Shown here piece by piece: positions 1-6,335 of a stretch of 14,292 bases of DNA. Under the pieces are notes generated by a model. The model searched no databases. It saw only the letters and a list, made by a program, of their open reading frames with translations, and had not been told where the DNA came from. Position numbers and translations under genes: made by a program. Each line of letters opens with the position of its first letter. Within the stretch, counting starts at the first letter, position 1. This DNA is from CAYVFC01 sp964450715 (GTDB lineage: Bacteria; Myxococcota_A; Polyangia; Polyangiales; JAFGIB01), in the NCBI GenBank assembly GCA_964450715.1, contig CAYVFC010000181.1, positions 1 through 14,292 on the forward strand. Reading direction: 5' to 3'.

Positions 1-279
1 GCGGCACACAACCGTTCAGAGGGGTAGTTGCGCAGCCGCGGTCAGACCTGCAGGCTGAGTACGTGAAAATACGCCGCGCTCGCCCCCTTGCTAACGAGCC
101 GCCCGGTACGACGCTAGTCGCCAAGTTGTACTTGCCCGAATTCAGCTTCTGCCCACCGTTTGCACGCGACGTTCATCATGCAGGCAAAATACCGCTGAAA
201 ATAGTAAAATTCCCCGAAAAACGAATCTCATTAAAAATGTGATCAATGGTGAGGCCTTGCGCCCGCCCGGTTCGGCGGC
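1..279. other. Intergenic stretch without a recognisable gene
   Basis: I see no convincing coding region, tRNA or rRNA here. Positions about 180-245 are clearly AT-richer than the rest of the window and contain several A4-A5 and T runs. This could be an upstream regulatory region for a gene lying left of the window on the minus strand, or a loose termination zone after the lipoprotein gene that ends at 280. No GC-rich hairpin followed by a T run is visible in the minus direction, so no terminator is called. Confidence 0.4.
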
Positions 280-1434
280 TCACTCCGGCTTCAGGTAGCA
301 GTCGGGCTCGGTGTCCAGATCGGTCAACGGCTGGTCCAGCGTCCAGATGCGGACGTCGTCGTTGTACTGGATACCCTGGGTGGTCTCCGCGCTGGCGTAC
401 ATGCCCCAGTGCGCGCGGGTCAGGTTGGTGCCCGGGTCGGCGGCCAGCGCCGAGACCTCGGCCCGCAGCATGGGGACGCCGTCCTGCCAGACCTGTACGG
501 TTCCCGTCGTGCCTTCGTAGTGTATATACACCGTGAAGCGGATCCACTGCCGCAGGGGGAAGTCGGGACGGGGGGCGGGGCCGATGTACTCGCCGCTGAA
601 GGGGTTGGTGTGCGCGAACTCCAGCTTGCTGTCGCGTACGCTCATGGTGTGTAGCGCCCAGACCCCGTTGCCCTGGTCGTCCTCGTTGCCCCAGGTGCCG
701 AAGTGGATCCACTCGCTCGGGCCCATCTGACCGTAATCGGCGTCCAGGTTGACCATGAAGGTGTTGACCGCGGGCGTGGGGATGTCGGTGTGGATGCCCG
801 GGTAGGCGCGGTGGCTCTCGGCGGCCGCGGCGACGATCCAACCCTTGTAGCCGTGCTCGCCCGAGTAGATGGGCTCTCCGCTGCCGGAATCGATGATGGT
901 CCAGGCCGAGACCCTTCCGGCCGGCATGGTCCCGTTCGCCGAGTACGACCCGTTGTCGTAGTTCAGCCACTCGCCCGGAAAGCCGTTTTCGAACCCGCTG
1001 CTCCAGGCCAGGGTGCAGCCCGCCCCGGCGTCGGGATCGGTTGTCCCGCTGTCGTCGGAGCTGCCGCTGGAGCCCGAGTCGCCGCTCCCCCCCGTGTCGG
1101 CTCCCGCGTCGAGAGGCTCTCCGCCCGAGGTTCCGCCGGTATCTGAACCGCCCGCGCCCGCCGCGTCCTCGCCGCCCGTCCCGGCGCCCGCGCTGCCGCC
1201 GCTTCCGCCATTGCCGCTACCCGCGGAACCGGCCGACCCTCCCGCCATACCGCTAGTGCCGCTCGCGCCGCTCGCGCCGCCCGAGAAGCCTCCGCTTCCG
1301 GCCGTGGCGCCCGCGTCCGCGCCACCCGCGGTGCGGGTGTCTTCGTCACAAGCAATGGCTGCGAACACGAGGAAAACGGCCGCCCCGGCGATGGACCGCT
1401 CGACGGTCCTGGAGATCGATAACCGAACGCGCAT
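280..1434 (-). CDS. Lipoprotein with Gly/Ser-rich linker and predicted concanavalin-like (LamG / polysaccharide-lyase-like) domain
   Basis: The 384-residue protein starts with a basic n-region, a hydrophobic stretch (about residues 15-28) and a lipobox ending AIAC, with Cys29 as probable lipidation site. Residues about 35-138 are a Gly/Ala/Ser/Asp low-complexity linker of the kind that tethers domains to the outer membrane in myxobacteria-like organisms. Residues 140-384 form one globular domain beginning with a FENGFPGEW-type strand and containing WIRFTVYIHYEG and a late GIQYNDDVRIW strand. This pattern resembles jelly-roll lectin or heparin-lyase-like sandwiches. The domain's only cysteines, Cys140 and Cys379, sit at its two ends and could form a disulfide. 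I see no catalytic signature, so carbohydrate binding is as likely as lyase activity. The ATG at 1434 is preferred because it gives a complete signal peptide. The fold assignment is inference from sequence style. Confidence 0.8.
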   Translation of the reverse strand: MRVRLSISRTVERSIAGAAVFLVFAAIACDEDTRTAGGADAGATAGSGGFSGGASGASGTSGMAGGSAGSAGSGNGGSGGSAGAGTGGEDAAGAGGSDTGGTSGGEPLDAGADTGGSGDSGSSGSSDDSGTTDPDAGAGCTLAWSSGFENGFPGEWLNYDNGSYSANGTMPAGRVSAWTIIDSGSGEPIYSGEHGYKGWIVAAAAESHRAYPGIHTDIPTPAVNTFMVNLDADYGQMGPSEWIHFGTWGNEDDQGNGVWALHTMSVRDSKLEFAHTNPFSGEYIGPAPRPDFPLRQWIRFTVYIHYEGTTGTVQVWQDGVPMLRAEVSALAADPGTNLTRAHWGMYASAETTQGIQYNDDVRIWTLDQPLTDLDTEPDCYLKPE

Positions 1435-1517
1435 ACCTACCTACCCGTAAAGGCCAGGGGTCCGGTCGGACCCGATGCGCCTGTAGGATACCGCGAAACA
1501 ACGGGCGGACGCGAGCC

Positions 1518-1617
1518 GTAGGAGTGGCTTGCCCCCTCCCGCGGACCGAGGCGTATCGCGGTCGGGCGCGAGGCCCGCGCCTACGTAGGCAGTACGCAAG
1601 CCGCCGTAGGGGAGGGG
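1518..1617. repeat. REP-like palindromic intergenic repeat
   Basis: Outer arms CCCCTCCC (1533-1540) and GGGAGGGG (1610-1617) are perfect complements. An inner hairpin GGCGCG (1565-1570) / CGCGCC (1576-1581) has a 5-nt loop. GTAGG and CCTAC motifs bracket the left part (1518-1522 and 1580-1584). The 15-base string GGCTTGCCCCCTCCC recurs at 14149-14163, again followed by a GGCGC/GCGCC hairpin, so the two loci look like members of one dispersed family. Here it directly abuts the TAG stop of the minus-strand gene at 1618 and may act as its transcript 3' structure. Confidence 0.6.
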
Positions 1618-2988
1618 CTATGAGCAGGTGTAGTCGTGGTTCTGGGTGTACCCCACCGCGCCGTCGACCCCGAAGTCATACTCGATACGCGTCTGGTGGC
1701 CGTACTCGTCGAAGGTGGCGATCACTTCCAGGTCCATGGCTCCGTCGCCGTCGAAGTCGTAAGTGGTGCTCACGAGATTTCCCCGTTCATCGTAAACGTA
1801 GCGCCTGCCGCGAACGATCGCGTCGGGGTTGTCGGTCTCGTCGCTCAGCAGGTTGCCCTGCTCGTCGTAGGTGTATGCCGTATACGTATCGATCACACCG
1901 TCTCCGTCGGCGTCCCACTCGGAGCGAAGCAGGTTGCCCCGGTCGTCATGGGTGTTGACGGTGCAGCTGTCGATCACGCTGTCTCCGTCGTCGTCGTACT
2001 CGGTGCTTACCAGGTTTCCCTCTTCGTCAAAGGTATGGGTGACGGCAAAATCGACGGTGCCGTCGGCTTCGAAATCGTCTTCCGTGCGTATCAGGTTTCC
2101 CCTGTCGTCGTAGGCACTGGTCACGATGATATCGACGATGCCGTCCGCGGCGATCAGGTTGCCCTCTTCGTCATAAAACCCGACGTCTCGCTCTTCTTTC
2201 ACGGCGTTACCCATCGCGTCGTAGGTGATGTGGGAGCGGGTGTCTAGTACGTAATCCCAGTCTACGTCGCTCTCTTCGTCGGCGCTGATCAGGTTGCCGC
2301 TGGCGTCGTAGATGGGGGTGAAAAGGTAGTTGTAGCCTGACACCGTGCCGTCGTCGTAATGTTCGCTGAGATGGTTGCCTTTTTCGTCGTAGGTGTTGGT
2401 CACGCGTTCGTCCACGATACCGTCAGCGTCGGTATCGGAATCTCTACTCAAGTCGATGGGACCCTCGCGGTGGACGATGACCCAGACCAGCTCGTCCAGG
2501 CCGTTTTGCCGTTCGCTGTTGCGGATGGCGCTCTGCATCTCGCCCAGCTCGTCCGGCGTGGCCAGGCGATAGACGGCGTCGGGGTCGGTGCCCGAGCGGA
2601 AGACCAGGCCGCTTTCGACCAGGTCGCGCAGGATGCCGCGCACCGACTCCTCCTCGTCGCGGTGGAAACGGCGCAAAAGCTCGCGCCGGGTGACCACCGA
2701 GCGTTTCTGCAGGTAGTCATGGACGGCTTCCCACAGGGTGCGGCCCCGCTCGGTGGCGCTCTCCCTGAGCCGCCGCATCCTGCGCTGGTAGGTGCGCAGG
2801 GTTATGCCGAACATGTCGGCCGTGACCTTGTTGCTCAGCCCCTGCCGCTCCAGCTCGGAGGCCAGCTCCACGAAGACCTGGTTGGCCACGTGCGCCAGCG
2901 GAGCGCGCAGGCCGCCGGCCGTGGCCAGCTGGGCGATAAGCAGGGTGGTCTGCCGTACCACGCCGTCTACCAAGAGGTTCACGTTCAT
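1618..2988 (-). CDS. Chimeric protein: cytosolic winged-helix domain fused to YD/calcium-type repeat domain
   Basis: The 456-residue protein has no signal peptide. Residues 1-180 resemble a cytosolic helix-turn-helix family I associate with myxobacteria: a helical region, an HTH-like segment at 51-74 (ADMFGITLRTYQRRM) and a winged-helix-like block at about 85-142. At about residue 181 (base 2448) it changes without a break into roughly ten repeats of about 27 residues, each with a YDxxGNL core and many ending in a DxDxDG-type calcium-binding loop; the protein ends YTCS. Such repeats are normally on exported proteins. The repeat half is visibly lower in GC than the first half. The winged-helix family, as I recall it, continues about 100 residues past the junction, so this looks like an in-frame fusion of a truncated regulator-like gene to the 3' part of a secreted repeat protein. 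The function of the whole is unknown. The ATG at 2988 has a weak GGTGA ribosome site six bases upstream, inside a 12-bp palindrome. Confidence 0.8.
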   Translation of the reverse strand: MNVNLLVDGVVRQTTLLIAQLATAGGLRAPLAHVANQVFVELASELERQGLSNKVTADMFGITLRTYQRRMRRLRESATERGRTLWEAVHDYLQKRSVVTRRELLRRFHRDEEESVRGILRDLVESGLVFRSGTDPDAVYRLATPDELGEMQSAIRNSERQNGLDELVWVIVHREGPIDLSRDSDTDADGIVDERVTNTYDEKGNHLSEHYDDGTVSGYNYLFTPIYDASGNLISADEESDVDWDYVLDTRSHITYDAMGNAVKEERDVGFYDEEGNLIAADGIVDIIVTSAYDDRGNLIRTEDDFEADGTVDFAVTHTFDEEGNLVSTEYDDDGDSVIDSCTVNTHDDRGNLLRSEWDADGDGVIDTYTAYTYDEQGNLLSDETDNPDAIVRGRRYVYDERGNLVSTTYDFDGDGAMDLEVIATFDEYGHQTRIEYDFGVDGAVGYTQNHDYTCS

Positions 2989-2994
2989 CGCTGT

Positions 2995-3006
2995 TCACCC
3001 GGGTGA
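2995..3006. promoter_or_regulatory. 12-bp perfect palindrome overlapping the ribosome site of the chimeric gene
   Basis: TCACCCGGGTGA is a perfect dyad ending six bases before the ATG at 2988 on the minus strand. It contains the only Shine-Dalgarno-like element (GGTGA) of that gene. It could be an operator or an RNA hairpin hiding the ribosome site. A palindrome of this length can also occur by chance in GC-rich DNA. Confidence 0.3.
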
Positions 3007-3065
3007 GCGCGGCCGCGTCCGAAGTGGCCCATAGCCCGTGGCCCAGCGCCGCCATCCCTTTCATT

Positions 3066-3118
3066 AAAAAAGGTACGCCAGCCTGTCGGGGCGAGGAAGG
3101 CGACAGGATCGTCGCCCC
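3066..3118 (-). other. Two overlapping, mutually exclusive hairpins upstream of the chimeric gene
   Basis: CCTGTCG (3082-3088) pairs with CGACAGG (3101-3107), while GGGGCGA (3088-3094) pairs with TCGCCCC (3112-3118); the two 7-bp stems cannot form together. On the minus strand they are followed after about 10 bases by a T6 run (A6 at 3066-3071 on the plus strand). The layout is attenuator-like or a degenerate terminator for transcripts coming from 3642. The gap before the T run is too long for a standard intrinsic terminator. A degenerate REP element is an alternative. Confidence 0.3.
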
Positions 3119-3181
3119 TGCGCGGGGTCCGTCCCGTCCCGACACTCGCTCCGCATTCATGAAATGGCTTCTACCTCTATC

Positions 3182-3481
3182 GCGCGAAACTCCGCCGTGG
3201 GCCGCCTCAGCCGAGAGTTTCTGCGCTTTTGGCGCAAGAATTCGACCGTGGGTCGCCCCGGTCGAGAGTTTCTGCGTTTTTGGCGCAAGAACTCCGCCGT
3301 GGGTCGCCTCAGCCGAGAGTTTCTGCGTTTTTGGCGCAAGAACTCGACCGTGGGTCGCCCCAGTCGAGAGTTTCTGCGTTTTTGGCGCAAGAACTCGACC
3401 GTGGGCCGCCCCAGTCGAGAGTTTCTGCGCTTTTGGCGCAAGAACTCCGCCGTGGGCCGCCTCAGCCGAGAGTTTCTGCGC
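3182..3481. repeat. 51-bp tandem repeat array, about six units, each a predicted stem-loop
   Basis: The string GAGAGTTTCTGCG begins at 3213, 3264, 3315, 3366, 3417 and 3468, an exact 51-bp period. Each unit has arms GCGCAAGAACTC and GAGTTTCTGCGC/T that pair at 10 of 12 positions plus one G-T wobble, around a core of about 22 bases; units are joined by TTTTG-type linkers. Two core variants occur in the order A-B-A-B-B-A. A-type has CCGCC...AGCCG and B-type has CGACC...AGTCG, so one inner stem pair switches from G-C to A-T in step. There are no unique spacers, so it is not CRISPR. Because 51 is a multiple of three the array is open on both strands (plus-strand unit NSAVGRLSREFLRFWRK), but neither frame makes a convincing gene. 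It fills the gap between two minus-strand genes (2988 and 3642). Positions 3482-3641 hold nothing else I recognise. Confidence 0.85.
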
Positions 3482-3641
3482 CTGTCGGTCGGCGCCACGC
3501 CTTTTTTGAAGTCACGAGGAATCGCGTTGGAGGCCTTGCTGCAAATCGGTCCCGGCCATTTTGCTGAATCGTGCGGAATGGTCCAGGCCGCTCGGCGCCG
3601 CTGGAACGGGAACGGGAGACGGGGAGCGACCGCGCGAGGGG

Positions 3642-4646
3642 CTAACCGCGCTCGTATCCCGTGCCCGCCATCTCCGCCAGGCACTGGCGATAGAAGCGAT
3701 AACTCTGGAAGGGGACGTTGTCCCGCGGGCGATCGTCGAGGCAGGGCAGGTAGCGGCCGGCTGGCAACAGCTCGGAGAGGGTGCGCTCGACGGTCGCGCG
3801 TATCTCCTCTTCGCCGAAAAGAAGCGCGGTGGCGTCGATGCCGCCGATCAGGGCGATCTCCGATCCGTAGCGGCGGCGGATCTCTGGATAGAGCATGGAA
3901 TCGCTCTGGATGTTGCTGATCCAGAGGCCGTTGATGCCGGCCTGCAGCAGCATGGGCAGCAGGCAGTCCAGGTTTCCGCCCGTGCAGCATAGGAAACGCA
4001 AACCAACGCCGTGCCGGCCGAGCAGCTCCAGCACCTTGCGGTATCCGGGAAGCGCGTAGCGCCGGAACATGTCGGGCGAGATCACCGGCCCCTTGTTGGA
4101 GGCGATGGGCTCGTAAAAGGTCGCGTAGTCGACCGGCACCAGCGGCAGCACCCGCCGCAGGCACTCGCAGTAGAAGTCCGAGGTCTTCTCAACCAGCTCG
4201 TGTATGCGGTCGGGCCGCTCCACCAAGGCGTACATGGCGGTCGAGAGCGATTTCCAGTCGTGTACGCCGAGCATCTGCAAGAGGCCGCCTCCCCAGGCGT
4301 CGATGGTCACCACCCGACCTTTGGCGGCTAACCGTTGCCCGCGTTCGGCCAGGTCGTCCGCGAAGCGGTCCGGGTTGTCGAGGGAGAAGTGGCGATCAAA
4401 GGCGGCCGGGTCGTCCAGCAGTCCGGGCGCCGGCTTGAAGTAAGGGTGGCTGCGCAGCATCACGCCCGCGGCGTGATGCCGCTCCAGGCCGAAGAAGTCG
4501 GCTACCGACCGGTCTCGGGGCAGCCCCTGGCTTCGCCATCGCTTCACCGTCGCTTCGTCTGGCTCCAGGTCGAAGAAGGAAAAGCGATCCGCCCCGTCTC
4601 CCCGAAAGGTCGCCAGGAAGCGCTGTTTTTCGTCCATCGCCGGCAC
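3642..4646 (-). CDS. Uroporphyrinogen decarboxylase (URO-D) superfamily protein, probably a methyltransferase-type member
   Basis: The 334-residue length and overall pattern match soluble URO-D-fold proteins, which include corrinoid and thiol methyltransferases as well as true heme enzymes. Recognisable blocks are SNKGPVISPDMFRRYALPGYRKV (about 183-205), the GGNLD segment (223-227), IALIGGIDATALL (264-276) and YLPCLDDRPRDNVPFQSYRFY (299-319). In related uncharacterised members I would expect an HSDGN-like motif where this protein reads CTGGN (Cys221), and PSxDH where it reads PCLDD (Cys302). Two likely active-site positions are therefore cysteines, and Cys220 is adjacent. Heme biosynthesis is unlikely. 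The GTG start at 4646 is supported by AGGAGA seven bases upstream; the ATG three codons later would lie too far from that site. It is divergent from the lipoprotein gene at 4763. Substrate unknown. Confidence 0.85.
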   Translation of the reverse strand: MPAMDEKQRFLATFRGDGADRFSFFDLEPDEATVKRWRSQGLPRDRSVADFFGLERHHAAGVMLRSHPYFKPAPGLLDDPAAFDRHFSLDNPDRFADDLAERGQRLAAKGRVVTIDAWGGGLLQMLGVHDWKSLSTAMYALVERPDRIHELVEKTSDFYCECLRRVLPLVPVDYATFYEPIASNKGPVISPDMFRRYALPGYRKVLELLGRHGVGLRFLCCTGGNLDCLLPMLLQAGINGLWISNIQSDSMLYPEIRRRYGSEIALIGGIDATALLFGEEEIRATVERTLSELLPAGRYLPCLDDRPRDNVPFQSYRFYRQCLAEMAGTGYERG

Positions 4647-4713
4647 GCCCGTCTCTCCTACATATCACGGATGTCCGGTCGATACCCCACGAGGTGGCCG
4701 AGAACGGACCGCG

Positions 4714-4741
4714 TTTGCGCCTCTGCACTCGTTCGTATACA
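4714..4741 (+). promoter_or_regulatory. Weak candidate promoter for the Cys-repeat lipoprotein
   Basis: TTTGCG (4714-4719) and TATACA (4736-4741) are separated by 16 bases in the short divergent region. The -10 matches the sigma70 consensus at four of six positions and the -35 at three. If used, transcription would begin near 4748, which argues against the in-frame GTG at 4694 as translation start. Purely a sequence match. Confidence 0.25.
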
Positions 4742-4762
4742 GAGAAGAGAGAGGTGCGCGTG

Positions 4763-6262
4763 GTGATCGAGCGAATGGATCGAAACAACCGAATGGGTTT
4801 GGTGCTCGTGGTTATCTGGCTCTGCTTCGTTTTCTGCTGGGCGTGCTCGGATAGCTCGTCACAGAACGGCGGCATCGGGGCCACGGGCGGCAGTGGGGCC
4901 GCGGGTGGCGCGGGCGCGGGCGGAATCCCGGGTTCGGGCGGGTGCCCTCCTGGGTACGAGTGCGCGGCGCCGGCCGGCACGTTTGTCTGCACCGTGCCGT
5001 CGAGCGGGCTCCCGCCGATCTGTGTGAGCCAGGAGCAGTGTGGTTTCGGGCAGTGCCAGCTCCACGGGGAGAGGAGTTACTGCACTCAGCCCTGCGGAGT
5101 CGAGCCGGTGCAGAGCTGCCCCCAGGGTTCCATCTGTACCGCTCCCTCGGGGACGCACGTATGCGTGCAGGAGTCGAGCGGATTTCCGCCCGCTTGCGCG
5201 ACCGGGGCGGATTGCCCTTACGGAGAGTGTCTGAGCTACCTGGGCGCGCGCTACTGCACGTTGCCCTGTGTATCGCCGGCGGTAGAACAGTGCCCGGCCG
5301 ACACCGCCTGCGTGGGCATCGGTGCGAGCTTCGTCTGCGCGCTGCTGGCGACCGGACAGCCCCCGCCTTGCGCGACCGAAGCGGAGTGCGCCTATGGAGA
5401 GTGTCTGCAGTACGAGGGGCAGGGGTATTGCACGCTGCCCTGTACGGTCGCTGCGGTGGATGCCTGTCCCGCCGGCGCGGAGTGCAACTCGGTGGGAGGC
5501 TACTGGATGTGCACGCCGCCCAGCGCTGCGTTCGAGCCCGCGCCGGTGACCTGCGATGCGCAGCAGGCGTGCGCGACCGGGGATTGCGTCTTTTTCCAGG
5601 GGCAGAGCTACTGTTTGCAGTACTGCACGCAGCCGGTGATCGCGATCTACGGCTCGGTGTTCGAGCTGGGGGTGGACGCAGGGACCGGGGAGGCGGCCTG
5701 GCTGCCGGTGTCCGGGGTGCAGGTCTGCGTGCACGGCGACCCCTCGGAGCCCTGCGCCACCACGGGCCCGGAGGGAACCTTTGCGCTCAAGGGATTGTCG
5801 AACCGGGAGTGGTTCGCCGTCACGCTGGACAAGGCGGGCTACCAGCCCGTGCTCAGGCTCGCCTATCCCTTCCAGACGCTCTCGCCTTGCTTCCTTTACA
5901 CGACCGCCCAGGCCGAGGCGTTCGCCACCGCTGTCGGCGCGACCTACCCGGACGCTTCCACCGGGCACCTGCTCTTCGGCGCGGGCGTTGCCGTGGAGCA
6001 GGGCGCCGAGCAGATGGCGGCCGGCTTTACCGTGAGCCTGGAGCCGGCCGGCGGGCTCGGGCCCTTTTACGCGAACGAGAGCCAGCAGCTGGATCCGGCC
6101 CTTACGGCCGCCTCCTCGGCCGGGTGGGGGGCTTTTTTCAACCTGGCGCCGGGTGACTACCGGGCGAGCTTCTCCAACGCCTCCGGTCCCTGCGGGGAGC
6201 CGATCCCGACCGCGGTGGCTTCCGGATACCTGACCACCCACGTGGCCGCGGTTTGCCCCTGA
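4763..6262 (+). CDS. Secreted lipoprotein with four Cys-rich repeats and a carboxypeptidase-regulatory-like domain
   Basis: The reading frame is open from 4694, but the export signal starts later. GTG 4763 has AGAGAGG about nine bases upstream; ATG 4775 is the alternative. From 4763 the protein is 499 residues. It has a hydrophobic signal segment and probable lipidation Cys28 (FCWAC, a non-standard lipobox), a Gly-rich linker (about 34-60), then four Cys-rich repeats (about 61-288) of the form CPxGxxC...VC...SSGxPPxC...C..GxC...G..YCxxPC. Around residues 295-370 a segment with IAIYGSVFEL, VSGVQVCVHGD and EGTFALKGL resembles carboxypeptidase-regulatory-like beta-sandwich domains. The C-terminal 130 residues are unassigned and end in Cys-Pro. 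The many even-spaced cysteines imply disulfides formed outside the cytoplasm. Likely a surface structural or binding protein; no enzyme motif is seen. Confidence 0.85.
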   Translation: MIERMDRNNRMGLVLVVIWLCFVFCWACSDSSSQNGGIGATGGSGAAGGAGAGGIPGSGGCPPGYECAAPAGTFVCTVPSSGLPPICVSQEQCGFGQCQLHGERSYCTQPCGVEPVQSCPQGSICTAPSGTHVCVQESSGFPPACATGADCPYGECLSYLGARYCTLPCVSPAVEQCPADTACVGIGASFVCALLATGQPPPCATEAECAYGECLQYEGQGYCTLPCTVAAVDACPAGAECNSVGGYWMCTPPSAAFEPAPVTCDAQQACATGDCVFFQGQSYCLQYCTQPVIAIYGSVFELGVDAGTGEAAWLPVSGVQVCVHGDPSEPCATTGPEGTFALKGLSNREWFAVTLDKAGYQPVLRLAYPFQTLSPCFLYTTAQAEAFATAVGATYPDASTGHLLFGAGVAVEQGAEQMAAGFTVSLEPAGGLGPFYANESQQLDPALTAASSAGWGAFFNLAPGDYRASFSNASGPCGEPIPTAVASGYLTTHVAAVCP

Positions 6263-6295
6263 TTCGCGTTTCGTCCGGTCTGCTGCAAAAAAAGA

Positions 6296-6324
6296 TTGAC
6301 CGCGACAGTAAACACTGTTACAGT
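6296..6324 (+). promoter_or_regulatory. Promoter with three-half-site operator for the MerR-type gene
   Basis: TTGACC (6296-6301) and TACAGT (6319-6324) are 17 bases apart. ACAGT (6305-6309), ACTGT (6314-6318) and ACAGT (6320-6324) lie between and over them, giving two overlapping dyads: one with a 4-base centre and one with a single central T. MerR-family proteins classically bind dyads between -35 and -10, so autoregulation is likely. The expected start of transcription near 6331 leaves only about five bases before the ATG at 6336, so the mRNA would be almost leaderless if that ATG is used. Confidence 0.6.
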
Positions 6325-6335
6325 CAGAGATAGCA

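Noticed and set aside
1..75. Possible tRNA or small RNA at the window edge
   Set aside because: No acceptor stem pairing, T-loop GTTCRA motif or CCA end could be placed.
3182..3481. CRISPR array
   Set aside because: The whole 51-bp unit is repeated with no unique spacers, and no cas genes are present.
3164..3919. Plus-strand reading frame with 17-residue repeats (NSAVGRLSREFLRFWRK)
   Set aside because: It has no ribosome site, is open only because the 51-bp period is a multiple of three, and its 3' half runs antisense through the end of the URO-D gene. The opposite strand is open too, so openness is not evidence of coding.
3157..4164. Minus-strand frame through the repeat array and into the URO-D gene
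   Set aside because: It overlaps the well-supported URO-D gene in another frame and gives an Arg/Pro-rich translation typical of GC-rich shadow frames.
4694..4762. Earlier in-frame GTG start for the Cys-repeat lipoprotein
   Set aside because: It would put about 23 extra charged residues before the signal peptide and lies upstream of the best promoter candidate.
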